Source: Acidobacteriota bacterium (GTDB lineage Bacteria > Acidobacteriota > Terriglobia > Bryobacterales > Bryobacteraceae). Taken from it: DNA of 64,000 nucleotides. Positions 18,101 to 26,297 of the stretch are shown one piece after another (the first letter of the stretch is position 1; each line of letters opens with the position of its first letter). The notes beneath the pieces are model-generated. The model saw only the letters and a program-made list of their open reading frames with translations. It was not told the DNA's origin and made no database searches. Both the position numbers and the translations under genes were made by a program. The stretch lies in contig JAFDVU010000003.1 of the NCBI GenBank assembly GCA_018268835.1, positions 25,495 to 89,494 of the forward strand. The letters run 5' to 3'.

Positions 18101-18696
18101 CGCATCGTGAACGCGCCGGGCCCATCCATCAGAGTCCGCGCTAAGCCGGGCTCGCCGTTGTCGGCATAGCCGATCTTCAGTCGTGCGATCGTCTCCTCGC
18201 CAATGCCGTACTTCGTCCGGAACCAGCTGAGGACTTCGCCATTCGCAATCAGACGCTGGTGATACGCCTCGGCGATCGCAGTTAGGGTTTCCCGCACGCG
18301 CAGCGAGGATCGGTACGATTCCTCAGCTTCTTCCGGGCTGGCTAATTTCGAGAGCGGCGGCAACCCGATTCGCGCCGCCAGGAAGTCGCGCGCCGAACGG
18401 TGCGATTCCGGCATGCGGCCGGACTGCCCACGCGTCACTACGCCATGGTGAACAAACTCGACAAGCTGAAGGACGTCGCCCCCAACACCACATCCCCAGC
18501 AGCACCAGCACTGTTCCTCAAGCGAAACATGCAGCGAACGGTGGGACTGGCTCGCATGATTCGGGCAATCGCAGAAGAGCGTTTGCCGCGATTCCTGCAT
18601 AATCCTGGCGCCCAGCAACTCGCGGGCGATCTCGCCAATGTCGATGTCCGTGACCTGGCGATAGTAGCTGTGCACATCAGCGGGTGCCGCGGTCAC
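15175..18696 (-). CDS. Phage primase-helicase with CHC2 zinc finger, Toprim and P-loop ATPase
   Basis: An 1173-residue replication protein. Residues 41-70 hold a DnaG-type zinc motif (C44, H47, then C66 and C69 in CWCCWGC). A Toprim domain follows at about 285-345 (VVITEGVTDCLSL, then a CQDNE segment). Near residue 725 there is a P-loop (APTQGSGKG), and near 770 a Walker-B-like TILIDNLNEKR. It should synthesise primers and unwind DNA at the phage fork. The last 140 residues are low-complexity and encoded by a cluster of DNA repeats, which suggests the origin is embedded in the gene. It overlaps the helicase gene by four bases. Confidence 0.88.
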   Translation of the reverse strand: MTAAPADVHSYYRQVTDIDIGEIARELLGARIMQESRQTLFCDCPNHASQSHRSLHVSLEEQCWCCWGCGVGGDVLQLVEFVHHGVVTRGQSGRMPESHRSARDFLAARIGLPPLSKLASPEEAEESYRSSLRVRETLTAIAEAYHQRLIANGEVLSWFRTKYGIGEETIARLKIGYADNGEPGLARTLMDGPGAFTMRDLTATSVFRPTAQDGIVPFFDGRIVFPYWSRGRVVFMIGRRTPWTADHEWEKSKYKKLAVRNGRNNEHVAECIRNDVLYNEDALLTRPGRVVITEGVTDCLSLMEHGFPAVSPVTVQIREADWERLLPKLAGVKTVFICQDNEISEAGMQGALKTARVLADHGIATRVAVLPLGDKQRVARAKLAALGAQSAGTDELLADAKIDVNEFFASGKTEAEFEAILDAAQTPLELAISRLSIDTPDAALSRFLEPILAEAGRLDPIEQERHLRLIQTRCGKVRVPVTTLRRQLKVVEIARPRLNRRAGAAAMERGGETQDQSLPGIQVNNRQLRDVIADSWAAIHAINEPAPGDTARPFLFQKAGTLMRIAGEGANARIEPHCETSVYGILARSANWHKVTEAAVLAAPPSRDTARDMLVNPDFALPPLESVVRTPMFGRDGALIATAGYHRADAVWLFSDPALEIGEVPSCPTGEEIAHARSLLVDDLLVDFPFVRDSDQAHVVAAILLPFMRRMVEGCAPIHLIEAPTQGSGKGLLASLIGIVTTGAAPEGRTLPEDEDDIRKMITAELINGRPTILIDNLNEKRMLDSSALASVITQPAWRDRILGISRMLDLKNHALWMMTGNNPQLSDEMTRRCVRIRIDPRIDRPWLRAGFKHPLVTEWARENRSALVRAALTLIQAWIAAGRPLNDRRLGSFERWSEVIGGVLQVAGIPGFLGNLNELYAAADSDGQMWREFTGAWWESFRDEPKRVSELNQLCEDRDLMLRVRGDGAARSQQTRLGKALGVKRDRVFNGLTVKRISEGNHKTGVLYVLVPADGDKPGQYRPPNLSLLDSLGGDVEPGGGDVVETLADKRLHHLGPIESADYNDGGDVGDGGDVLLNSRAREIHEDAHIERKGTACENTADSAAGNPKNVPNVSTTRTSDTKHSNLTVETFGSQRLHQVPTTSPQRPPGRGGGIDLADLPAMTPGSGKDPP
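15279..15597. repeat. Nine copies of GGTGGAGACGT(T), candidate replication origin
   Basis: Copies on the + strand start at 15279, 15346 and 15534. Copies on the - strand cover 15299-15310, 15469-15480, 15487-15498, 15554-15565, 15565-15576 and 15586-15597. Two pairs (15279/15299 and 15534/15554) form identical dyads: opposed 12-mers exactly eight bases apart. The copies are read in all three phases of the primase frame (GGDV, VETF/VETL, NVST, RLHQ/RLHH), so the conservation is at DNA level. Confidence 0.8.
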
Positions 18697-20885
18697 TTCC
18701 TGGTCTCCGGTTGGAGCAGGAAGGAGAGAAAGGTGTTCCGGCGATCAACCTGGCGCTTCTCTGCACAGTTCTCCATGCCCCACCGATCCCCCAGCAGGAT
18801 CACGGATTCCTTCGCGCGCGTTACTGCCGTGTACAGGAGGTTGCGGTGATGCATGAAGGAGTGCGATTTGTGGGCGACCACAACGGCGCACGGGAACTCC
18901 GACCCCTGCACCTTGTGAATCGATGTGGCATACGCCAACTGGACATTGCTGGCCGCTTCACTGGCGGCCTTGATCTCTACCGGGCGGCCATCGAAGTCGA
19001 TGGTCATCGCCCCATCGCGTTCCACGCCGAGGACCACACCCATCGCGCCGTTCATGACACCGAGGTCATAGTCGTTCTTCGTCTGGATCACCTTGTCGCC
19101 CGTGTAGAAGCGGTGCCGGTGCCCGGCTTCGATCTCGGGCACTTCGAAGTCGAAGAGCTTTTTCTGAAGCAACCGCTGAAGCTCTACGTTGAGCTCTATG
19201 GTGCCGAGAGGCCCCCTGTGCGTGGGCGTCAATACCTGTACGTCGCAAATCAGGTCGTAGCCGAGCCGCTCCTGCAACACCTCGTCGAACAGGAGCAACA
19301 GCATGCGCCGCACGTCGCCGGTGTCCGTGAACCGGTCGATCACATACCATGGCCGGCGGTCGCCATTCTTCACATCCGCGGTCGGCCGCACCTCGCCGGA
19401 CAGAATGGCGGTCGAGTTCTCTTTGAGCACGCCTGCCTGCCGGATGATCTGGGTGAGTACGGTCGTCGGAATCGCGCGCGACTTCACCAGGTCGCGGAGA
19501 AGATTGCCCGGCCCGACCGGCGGCAACTGATTATGGTCACCGACAAGGACGACGGCAGTCTTCGATCTGTCAATGGCCTGAAACAGTCGCCACGCGAGCG
19601 GCACGTCCACCATCGAGACTTCGTCCACCACAAGGATGTCCGCCTCGATCGGGTTGAGCGCATCACGGGAATATGTGCTCCCGTTGTAGCCCAGCAGACG
19701 GTGGATCGTACTGGCCTCGTGTCCCACGACCTGTTCCAGCCGCTTGGCGGCCTTGCCAGTGGGTGCGGCCAGGACCACGCGCTTCTCCAGGAGGTTGCCG
19801 ATGGTGGTGATCGTTGAGACGGCATACGTCTTTCCGCTCCCGGCGCCCCCGGTCATCAGCGAGATGGCACACGCGAGCGCGTTCTTCACGGCCGCCCTCT
19901 GCTCCGGGTTCAGTTCCGGGCCTTCCGCGTCGAGCAAACCTTCGACATCCGCGATCACGTGTGGGCTTCGCGATCCAGCCGTCTGCAACACATCGGCCAG
20001 ATCCCGCTCTATGCGGTGGATCTCCGGATCGGCAACTACCAGACGTTCAAAGGGATGGCTGACGAGCAGGCCCTCGGCGATCAGCGCCTCCAGATGGCCC
20101 TCGATCACTTCCCGGCTATCGAGCGTGTCCATCACGAGCAGGTTGTTGGCGCGGTCGAGGAGGTCCTCGTATTCAACCCAGCAGTCGCCGCCATCCAGTG
20201 CGTCGAGCACGCAGTAGTGAATCCCGGCGCGAATGCGCGAAGGCAGATCTTTGGGCGTGCCCATCTTGCGGGCGATCTTATCGACGCGTTTGAATCCAAA
20301 ACCTGAGATCTCGCGCATCAGCACGTAGGGATCGCGTTCGAGAATCGGCACCACCTGGCTGCCGAACCGGTCCACCAGAGTCGTGACCTGGTGATGGGTC
20401 AATCCGAACCGCGACAGATAGGTCATGGCTGCGTTGAAATCGCTGTTGGCCATCCAGATACGCTGAAGCGCCAGAATCGAGTCCAGCGGAGCCTTCGCGG
20501 CGGTCGCGACCGCTTCGGGCCGGGTCCGGATCGCCGCGTCAAAGCCGGCGCCAAACTCAACCGCAATGAGCCGGGCCTTGGCCGGACCGATCCCTTTCAC
20601 GTCCGGATGGTTCGCGAGGAAGTTCGCCAGCCCATCGGCGTCCATCTCCAGGTCGTAACCAAGGCATTCAACCGAGAACTGGCGCCCGTACTTGGGGTGA
20701 TTCATCCACAGGCCTTCGAAGCGCACCGGGTCGTTGGGCTTCGCGAAGACCTTGCCAGCGAAGTTCACCAGCGCGCCTTCCGCCGTTCGAAGGCGCCCGG
20801 CAGTAAATGCCGGGCCCGAGTAGAAGACCGTTTCCACGATGCCGCGGAGGGAGGTGCGCGTCTCCGCGGTTGCTACCTTCGTCAT
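18693..20885 (-). CDS. recD2: RecD2-type DNA helicase
   Basis: A 730-residue superfamily 1B helicase. The N-terminal part carries helix-hairpin-helix motifs (VKGIGPAKARLI near residue 95), typical of RecD2. Walker A is MTGGAGSGKTYA near 345-356, motif II LVVDEVSMVD near 415, and the UvrD-like C-terminal motif ATSIHKVQGSEF near 655. It is a 5'-3' helicase, probably for phage replication or recombination. The ATG at 20885 is chosen because it makes an ATGA overlap with the nuclease gene; the frame is open 66 codons further upstream. Confidence 0.88.
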   Translation of the reverse strand: MTKVATAETRTSLRGIVETVFYSGPAFTAGRLRTAEGALVNFAGKVFAKPNDPVRFEGLWMNHPKYGRQFSVECLGYDLEMDADGLANFLANHPDVKGIGPAKARLIAVEFGAGFDAAIRTRPEAVATAAKAPLDSILALQRIWMANSDFNAAMTYLSRFGLTHHQVTTLVDRFGSQVVPILERDPYVLMREISGFGFKRVDKIARKMGTPKDLPSRIRAGIHYCVLDALDGGDCWVEYEDLLDRANNLLVMDTLDSREVIEGHLEALIAEGLLVSHPFERLVVADPEIHRIERDLADVLQTAGSRSPHVIADVEGLLDAEGPELNPEQRAAVKNALACAISLMTGGAGSGKTYAVSTITTIGNLLEKRVVLAAPTGKAAKRLEQVVGHEASTIHRLLGYNGSTYSRDALNPIEADILVVDEVSMVDVPLAWRLFQAIDRSKTAVVLVGDHNQLPPVGPGNLLRDLVKSRAIPTTVLTQIIRQAGVLKENSTAILSGEVRPTADVKNGDRRPWYVIDRFTDTGDVRRMLLLLFDEVLQERLGYDLICDVQVLTPTHRGPLGTIELNVELQRLLQKKLFDFEVPEIEAGHRHRFYTGDKVIQTKNDYDLGVMNGAMGVVLGVERDGAMTIDFDGRPVEIKAASEAASNVQLAYATSIHKVQGSEFPCAVVVAHKSHSFMHHRNLLYTAVTRAKESVILLGDRWGMENCAEKRQVDRRNTFLSFLLQPETRK

Positions 20886-21328
20886 GCATGCCACCTCGTG
20901 TGTGCGGCCAGCAGGTACGCCTGTACGAAGTGGCAGGCAGCCTGCCGGCTGGAACAGAAGAAAACCGGAACGCGGAAATCGAGAATGATCGATAAAGCGC
21001 TGCCGACCACGGCGTTCGGATGGGCATCGCCGCGGTATCGGTGCAGCAGCACTTCCAGGAGACCCGCCTCGACCACGACACATGCCGCCCGGTACTCGGC
21101 CAGCTTCCGCAGTTCCTTGCGAAAGCGAGCCCGGCTGTGAATCACCGTCGATACGAAGTCCTCGAGGCTCTTGCGCTCCACGGCCACGATGTTTTCCAGC
21201 CCGGCGACGGAGTAATCCCCGGCCGGCAGCGCGCGCCGCACCGTCGCCAGCCGGGAATCGAATGAATAGCCTTCCTGTTCGCGCGTGTCGATGACGATCG
21301 TGACCGGTCCCGCGTTAGAACGGGACAA
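20882..21328 (-). CDS. ERCC4-type nuclease
   Basis: A 148-residue protein that is essentially one ERCC4/XPF nuclease domain. Catalytic signatures are DTREQ at 14-18, GDYS at 37-40 and ERKS at 51-54 (the GDx(n)ERKx3D motif, with Asp57). Such enzymes cut branched DNA. Its place in an operon with DUF669, RecA-like, Cas4-like and RecD2 genes points to phage recombination or fork processing. Confidence 0.85.
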   Translation of the reverse strand: MSRSNAGPVTIVIDTREQEGYSFDSRLATVRRALPAGDYSVAGLENIVAVERKSLEDFVSTVIHSRARFRKELRKLAEYRAACVVVEAGLLEVLLHRYRGDAHPNAVVGSALSIILDFRVPVFFCSSRQAACHFVQAYLLAAHTRWHA

Positions 21329-21773
21329 GGGCGTCGCCGGCCTCCTGCCGGAACTTGCCGGGCGTGCGGTCCGTCTCGATGCGGCGGTTGAAGAAGATGT
21401 TTTCGTTCTCGCCCTTCGTCTTCTTAGTGACTTCGAGCTTCACGTCGAGCAGTTTCTTCAGGTGCTTCGGCAGATCGGAGATCCTGTCGAGGTCCAGGCC
21501 GCACATGTGGAGGTCGGTCTTCACGTACTTCAGCGTGTTGTGGGTAATGACGCTGTTGCGCCAGATGAGGCGGTTAATGAACTTCGGCGCGATCACACGC
21601 AGGGTCCACTTCAGCATCGGGTTCCCGGTGGACTGCGCCTCCGTCAACTCGACCTTCTCCACCGCTACCTGATACTTGCCGTCAGGTACGCTTTCAAAAT
21701 CGCCGCGCTCTTCCGGCTGCTCGGAACGGTAGTCGTCGTCAAACTGCGACAGGTCAATTGCACGTTTGCTCAT
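21315..21773 (-). CDS. DUF669 phage protein, probable ssDNA-binding role
   Basis: A 152-residue protein of the DUF669 type: acidic N-terminus, VPDGKYQVAVEKVELTEAQSTGNP around residues 29-52, then LKWTLRVI and the KLEVTKKTKGENENIFFNR strand region. These OB-fold-like proteins usually accompany RecA-like phage ATPases and are thought to bind single-stranded DNA. That is exactly its setting here, between the ERCC4 nuclease and the ATPase gene. Confidence 0.78.
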   Translation of the reverse strand: MSKRAIDLSQFDDDYRSEQPEERGDFESVPDGKYQVAVEKVELTEAQSTGNPMLKWTLRVIAPKFINRLIWRNSVITHNTLKYVKTDLHMCGLDLDRISDLPKHLKKLLDVKLEVTKKTKGENENIFFNRRIETDRTPGKFRQEAGDALVPF

Positions 21774-21795
21774 ACTGTTTTTCTCCTGTTGGATT

Positions 21796-22536
21796 TCACT
21801 TCGCCGCCGGCCTGGCTGTGGGCTGCGGCTTCAGCGGCGCGACCGCCGCATTGAATGCGTCGAGGAACTTCCGGAAGTCAAGATCGATGGTCTCGGGGAG
21901 GCGGCCGGTCCGGTCGCCCGCTTCGTAGTAAAGGCTGGGCTTGGTGCGGATCACGCGCTTGATACTCTCGGCGCCGCCCTCGGCGGTGGCCGTTTCCAGA
22001 TCGCAGAACAGCACCTGATCCACCATGCCCAGGACGATCTTGCGGGCCTTGTCGGGCAGCGTCGGCACGATCCGGGTGTACTTGCCCGTGCGCGTGTCCA
22101 CTTCGATCTCCTTGGCGTGAGAAATCAGGAAGAGGCCATACGGCAGGAACGCGAGCTTGGTCAGCACCCGCTGGAATTCATTGTTCACGAGGGCGTACCC
22201 CTTGCCGTAGCCGAGGTCCGATTCGTGCTCGATCTTGTACTTCTTGACGATGTAGTCCGTGCAGAACTTGTATGCGTTGTCGATAGTGTCGACGATGATG
22301 GTTCGGAACGCGTGCTTTCCCTCCGTCACTTCGGCGCAGGCGTTGAGTAAGTCATCCCAGGATTGAATCGGCACCTGATAGACATCGAGTGCGTTCAGGC
22401 CGGGCTCGGTGGCGAGGAACAGCGCGCCGTCGGACTGGGAGCAGAATGTGGATTTCCCGATTTTCGTTTGGCCGTACACCAGCACCGTGAGGTCGGCCAG
22501 GTCGGGCTTGGGTTGTGTCTTTGCGGTCGGCAGCAT
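21796..22536 (-). CDS. RecA-like phage ATPase (AAA_24 / Sak4-type)
   Basis: A 246-residue P-loop ATPase with Walker A GQTKIGKST at 22-30, Walker B TIIVDT at 79-84 and LFLISHAKEIE as a sensor-like strand. This single-domain RecA-like form matches Sak4-type single-strand annealing proteins. Together with DUF669 and the Cas4-like nuclease it makes a plausible homologous recombination module. The ATG at 22536 has a strong AAGGAG five bases upstream, which decides the start over a longer open frame. Confidence 0.8.
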   Translation of the reverse strand: MLPTAKTQPKPDLADLTVLVYGQTKIGKSTFCSQSDGALFLATEPGLNALDVYQVPIQSWDDLLNACAEVTEGKHAFRTIIVDTIDNAYKFCTDYIVKKYKIEHESDLGYGKGYALVNNEFQRVLTKLAFLPYGLFLISHAKEIEVDTRTGKYTRIVPTLPDKARKIVLGMVDQVLFCDLETATAEGGAESIKRVIRTKPSLYYEAGDRTGRLPETIDLDFRKFLDAFNAAVAPLKPQPTARPAAK

Positions 22537-22547
22537 AATTCTCCTTT

Positions 22548-23564
22548 TCAAAAAACTGTTTCTGGCGCCTCGTTCGGCAGCACCCTCAATTCCTCGTTGG
22601 GCGCGACCCGCTGGTAGAAGTTCTCGATCACGTTGGGATTCCCGTTGGAACGACACAGCGGGAAGTAGGCGCACGGACGCTGATAGTTAAAGCAAAACGC
22701 GGTGTTCTGGTAGAAGACCCCGCGGCGCCGGGCGTCGAGGAACGCCTGCGTCAACTCCCACAGTTCACTGCGGAGGACGTCGAAGCGGTCCCGCGAAAGG
22801 TACAGCATCTCCCGGTGGAACATCTCCGAATCGGCGTATTTCTCCGCCAGTCGCAGCTGGAACTCATCGTCGGACTCCGGCAGCTTGCGCTTGGCCGTGG
22901 TCTTGCCGGTTTTCGATTTCGCCAGCAACTCCGCGCGCCGGGCCTGGTACTCCTCCTCCGTCTCGCCCTTGCCCTGCTGGAGCTTCGCCTTCACGAGCAC
23001 GTTGTAGAGGATCCCGGTGATCGGGATGCCCATCGTCTGCTCGATGTAATGGGCGTAGATGGTGATCTGGAAGTCGGTCCAGAGCTTCTCCAGGTAATCC
23101 CCATCGAGCTGGCCGGCGGTTTTGTGTTCGAGGATGAAGTAGTCGTCGCCGATGCGCACGACGCCATCCACCTTGCCGGCGAGAACGAAGCTGCGGGATG
23201 CGGCGCCGGTGGCCGGGTTGATGATCGGGCCCTCGAAGTTCTTCTCCAGGGCGACAATCTCGAAGTTGTCACTCGCGTACCGCCGCGCGTACGCCTTCAT
23301 CAGGGCGGTGGCCAAATGCCAGTCACGGCGCTGGTTCTCGTCCTGAAGATGCTCCGGACAAAGGCGATTGATGAGCGCCAGGATCTCCTGGAGGTCCCGC
23401 CGCTGATGCCATGCCTGGAGGCATTCGTGGATGATCGCGCCGAAGTGCAGGTTCCGGTCGCGTTCGAGCGGGACCAGATGCTGGAGGTAGCGCAGTTCCA
23501 CCGCTTTCCGGCAGTTCCGGAAGAGCGACCACATGGAGTAGGTAGAGACGAGTGGCTGTGTCAT
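22548..23564 (-). CDS. Cas4/RecB-like PD-(D/E)XK exonuclease with Fe-S cysteines
   Basis: A 338-residue nuclease. C18 at the N-terminus, GAIIHE near residue 42 (motif I His), catalytic D133 and E146-x-K148, and a C-terminal cysteine group (FCFNYQRPCAYFPLC, about 290-305). The spacing is that of the Fe-S cluster in Cas4 and AddB nucleases. It would resect DNA ends for recombination by the neighbouring RecA-like ATPase. No cas genes or repeat array are in the window, so a CRISPR role is unlikely. The ATG at 23564 overlaps the upstream gene by four bases. Confidence 0.82.
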   Translation of the reverse strand: MTQPLVSTYSMWSLFRNCRKAVELRYLQHLVPLERDRNLHFGAIIHECLQAWHQRRDLQEILALINRLCPEHLQDENQRRDWHLATALMKAYARRYASDNFEIVALEKNFEGPIINPATGAASRSFVLAGKVDGVVRIGDDYFILEHKTAGQLDGDYLEKLWTDFQITIYAHYIEQTMGIPITGILYNVLVKAKLQQGKGETEEEYQARRAELLAKSKTGKTTAKRKLPESDDEFQLRLAEKYADSEMFHREMLYLSRDRFDVLRSELWELTQAFLDARRRGVFYQNTAFCFNYQRPCAYFPLCRSNGNPNVIENFYQRVAPNEELRVLPNEAPETVF

Positions 23565-24580
23565 AGGGAGTTTGCTCCGGGTGCGACCAGTCTCCGTGTC
23601 CGTCTGCCCGAGTTGATGTGGTCGACGATCAGCCTGCTCAGTACACCGATGCTCGAACTGTTGCACGCCATCGCACGGACACTGGGATCGCTGAGGCCGA
23701 ACTGGGCGATCTTCTTCTGCATGTCGCGCTCGATACGGAGCGTGCTCCCGGACCAGAACGTCGGATAACCGGAAATCACGTCCGCAAGCGCGAAGAGGAA
23801 TCCGGATTTCAGGTGCGTGGCCCGATCCTTGTAAAGGATGTTGCGGATGCCCCAGGCTTCATCCAGGAACTCAAAAAATGCCTTGACGTTATCCGGCATC
23901 GTGACCAGGCCGACCTTGGCCATCATGGGCGGCAACGCTTGCCAGATCGCAGGCAGCGCGACATAGCGTCCCGCGCCGAACGCTGAATGGAGCCGCATGA
24001 CCGTCTTGACGAACGACAGCGCCGTTATCAGCTCTTCCCGCCGCATGTACTGCGACCAGGAAACCCGCTGGTGCAGAGCGAACGATTCGTCGTTGCAGAG
24101 GTCGTGGAGCCGGCGAAGCGCGGAGCACTGGACCACACGATTCCGGAGCAGCACGTTCGGTGAGAGCCGGGTTCTTCGCAGGTTGAGGATGTCGAACCGC
24201 TCCCGCTCCCAGGTTTCCGTCGTCCCGAAGTGCACCATGGCGCCGACCAACGGGGTTCCGCCGTTCGTCGCAAACTCTCTGGCGGCACTGATCCGCTGGA
24301 GGCCATCGATGATGTACACGTCGCCTGTGATCGTGTATATGCCGTTCGAATCCGTGCACCCGTAATCTTCACCGCGGGCTGCGAGTTCGACATCGGGCAC
24401 GCGCCCCGCCCCATCCCGGAATGCTTGCATCAGCCCGTCGATCGTGGCGGTTCGAAGCGTCTCGCGTTGGTAGTCCGGCTTGAGCAAGCCGCTTAGCGAC
24501 GCGGGATCGATTACCCCGCGCAGTACAATCCGGCCCGGCGTGAGTTCATCCAGGGCGCCGGACAGCAGTCGTAGCGTCAT
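23561..24580 (-). CDS. DGQHR-like / ParB-like regulatory protein
   Basis: A 339-residue protein whose N-terminal third has YIIDGLQRISAAREFA near residues 90-105. This matches the ParB/DGQHR signature ([I/V]DGxHR...), with Q in place of H. The remaining two thirds are helical and specific. Proteins of this group bind nucleotides or act as nucleases or regulators; the exact role is unknown. The ATG at 24580 makes an ATGA overlap with the ParB-like gene; an open extension of 52 codons is unlikely. Confidence 0.6.
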   Translation of the reverse strand: MTLRLLSGALDELTPGRIVLRGVIDPASLSGLLKPDYQRETLRTATIDGLMQAFRDGAGRVPDVELAARGEDYGCTDSNGIYTITGDVYIIDGLQRISAAREFATNGGTPLVGAMVHFGTTETWERERFDILNLRRTRLSPNVLLRNRVVQCSALRRLHDLCNDESFALHQRVSWSQYMRREELITALSFVKTVMRLHSAFGAGRYVALPAIWQALPPMMAKVGLVTMPDNVKAFFEFLDEAWGIRNILYKDRATHLKSGFLFALADVISGYPTFWSGSTLRIERDMQKKIAQFGLSDPSVRAMACNSSSIGVLSRLIVDHINSGRRTRRLVAPGANSL

Positions 24581-25419
24581 GAGTTCTTCTCCTGAATTTC
24601 CAAACGGAATGCGTTCAGCGGGTCGGCTGCGACCGCCTTTCCCTCGATCTCCGCACTGGCGGCGGAAATGGCCTGGCTGACGTTGGCCAGCAACTGTTCC
24701 GCGTATTCGAATTCGCCGGCAGTCTCGCCCAGCCATCCGGCCAGGTGGGCGAGGTGCTTTGTGGCCTCAATAAACGAGAGAATCGACCGGGTCATCCGCT
24801 CGATCTTTTCCGCCCGCGCAGTTCTTCGCGTACGCGCAGCCGCCGGATCTGGAGACGCAGCCTTCGCTTCCATCGCCGTCTGGGCCTGTTCCGGCGGAGG
24901 GGCCTTGCCGATCCTCGTGATGTCGATCGTCCGCCCGTCGCGTCCCTTGCGCTTCGGCGACTGTGGAATTTCCATAGTCAACTTCGTCCGCCAGTTCCCG
25001 ACCGTCTTCACGTCGACGCCGACGTGAGCAGCAAGCTGGTGGTCGCTGAGAGTGCCGGCATTGGTGTGGGTCAGCGCCGCTCTTACCGCCCGCTGTTTAT
25101 CTCTGTTCGTGCGGCGGAGGCCGTTAGCTTTGTTTGCGCCGAAGCTGTACCACAGCGCGTCCTGCTTTGTGCCCTGGTACACCTCGCACGCGATAACGCC
25201 GTGTCCGGCGTTTTCGGCGGCCTGAATCCGATGGAAGCCATCCGCAAGCCAGTAGTCGGTGCCGTCGTAGAACACGACCACGGGCGGGAATTCCGCGCCG
25301 GCGGCCATGCTCGCCATGTAATCGGAGACCGCTTCCCGATTGATGGCGGCCCGCGGCTGCGTGCCGCCATCCCGCCGGATGCCGGAGATGGGGACCGATT
25401 GCGAGTCAGTCACACGCAC
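24577..25419 (-). CDS. ParB-N domain DNA-binding protein
   Basis: A 280-residue protein with a ParB-type N-terminal domain (QPRAAINREAVSDYMASM and DYWLADGFHRIQAAENAG, within residues 20-72) and a helix-turn-helix region (TLSDHQLAAHVGVDVKTVGNWR, about 122-143). The C-terminus is helical and charged. It probably acts as a phage DNA-binding regulator, or in partition if the phage replicates as a plasmid; no ParA partner is nearby. A copy of the 21-bp palindrome also found before the second methyltransferase gene lies inside this gene. Confidence 0.75.
   Translation of the reverse strand: MRVTDSQSVPISGIRRDGGTQPRAAINREAVSDYMASMAAGAEFPPVVVFYDGTDYWLADGFHRIQAAENAGHGVIACEVYQGTKQDALWYSFGANKANGLRRTNRDKQRAVRAALTHTNAGTLSDHQLAAHVGVDVKTVGNWRTKLTMEIPQSPKRKGRDGRTIDITRIGKAPPPEQAQTAMEAKAASPDPAAARTRRTARAEKIERMTRSILSFIEATKHLAHLAGWLGETAGEFEYAEQLLANVSQAISAASAEIEGKAVAADPLNAFRLEIQEKNS
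24959..24979. promoter_or_regulatory. Palindrome shared with methyltransferase promoter (copy 2)
   Basis: Same inverted repeat as at 11357-11377 with a single mismatch in the left arm (GACTGTGGAA for GACTATGGAA). Here it lies within coding sequence (codons for TMEIPQ) of the ParB-like gene. A ParB-type protein binding its own gene and a distant site would fit, but this is unproven. Confidence 0.5.
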
Positions 25420-25945
25420 CTCCCCCGGCCTGCGGCCTGAATCCGGCTTGCATGAACGCCGCGCGGATCCTTGCGATGCTCCGGTTGAGTTGAGCCGCCG
25501 TCAGACCTGTTTTCCGGCGAACAACCGACACGGGCATCTCGGCCAGCAACCGGGCGATGCTCGTCAGATCGGGGGGCAGGCTCGCCAGAACCCGCTCCGT
25601 ATCCAGACCGAGCTCGAGAAGCGGCCGAAAGTCCTCCGCCGGTAGCTCGCAGGCACTGCCGGCTTCGGATTCCTCGATCGGCTGAGGCTGCGGGCGAAAT
25701 TTCTGCCGGGATGCCAAGACACAGGCGTGGTGGCGCACGACGCCGCGCACGAACCCTTGCCAGTTCCCGCGCGAGCTGTCGAATTTGGGCAACCGCCGGA
25801 GACAGTCGAGCGCCAGATCCTGGCGGAGATCGTCCCATTCATCCGCCGCGAAGCCGAAGCTCGTCTGAAGCAGGCTCGCGCGCAGCGCGGTTTGCTGGAG
25901 CAGGTACGGGGTGAAATCCGCCAGGGGTATGGTTGCCGCCGCCAT
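25406..25945 (-). CDS. Sigma-70-like protein
   Basis: A protein of about 179 residues with the two-part layout of small sigma factors. The region-2-like segment has ADEWDDLRQDLALDCLRRLPKFDSSRGNWQGFVRGVVRHHACV (about 35-77 in two blocks). A region-4-like C-terminal helix-turn-helix is around PVSVVRRKTGLTAAQLNRSIARIRAAF. It could direct RNA polymerase to phage middle or late promoters. The ATG at 25945 forms a TGATG overlap with the upstream stop; a GTG one codon earlier is possible. Confidence 0.62.
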   Translation of the reverse strand: MAAATIPLADFTPYLLQQTALRASLLQTSFGFAADEWDDLRQDLALDCLRRLPKFDSSRGNWQGFVRGVVRHHACVLASRQKFRPQPQPIEESEAGSACELPAEDFRPLLELGLDTERVLASLPPDLTSIARLLAEMPVSVVRRKTGLTAAQLNRSIARIRAAFMQAGFRPQAGGGACD

Positions 25946-26289
25946 CACCGCCGTACCCCCTGAATAGGGCGTTCAATCACGGCGCGGCGCGGAATCCCGT
26001 AGCGGATATCGATCCGCTCGATGATGCCGTCCCGTAACTGGTCCAGCTCATCCATGAGCCGGATGATCTCCTCGCGCAATTCGAAATCGGGCAAATCCGA
26101 GAGGCGGACCGGCGGTTCGTGGACGGTATCCAGCTTGACTTCCTGAAACACAATCGGTGCGGGATTGAATACCGGCTCACCTCCGCGAATTTCGAGGCCT
26201 TCGATGTGCCCGAAGATCGTGGATTGAAAGAGCCGGACCAGCGCTTGGCGGCCCGCGGAAAGACGAGAGAATCGCGTGGTGCGGTCCAT
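25945..26289 (-). CDS. Early phage protein, unknown
   Basis: A 114-residue protein with a basic start, a Pro-rich middle (FNPAPIVFQEV) and an acidic helical part (LPDFELREEIIRLMDELDQLRDGIIERIDIRYG). No family recognised. It is the second gene of the early operon, between the operator region and the sigma-like gene, and overlaps the latter at a TGATG. Confidence 0.55.
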   Translation of the reverse strand: MDRTTRFSRLSAGRQALVRLFQSTIFGHIEGLEIRGGEPVFNPAPIVFQEVKLDTVHEPPVRLSDLPDFELREEIIRLMDELDQLRDGIIERIDIRYGIPRRAVIERPIQGVRR

Positions 26290-26297
26290 GGCCGGCC

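Noticed and set aside
22548..23564. Cas4-like nuclease as part of a CRISPR system
   Set aside because: Its neighbours are phage recombination genes; no other cas gene or array is in the window.
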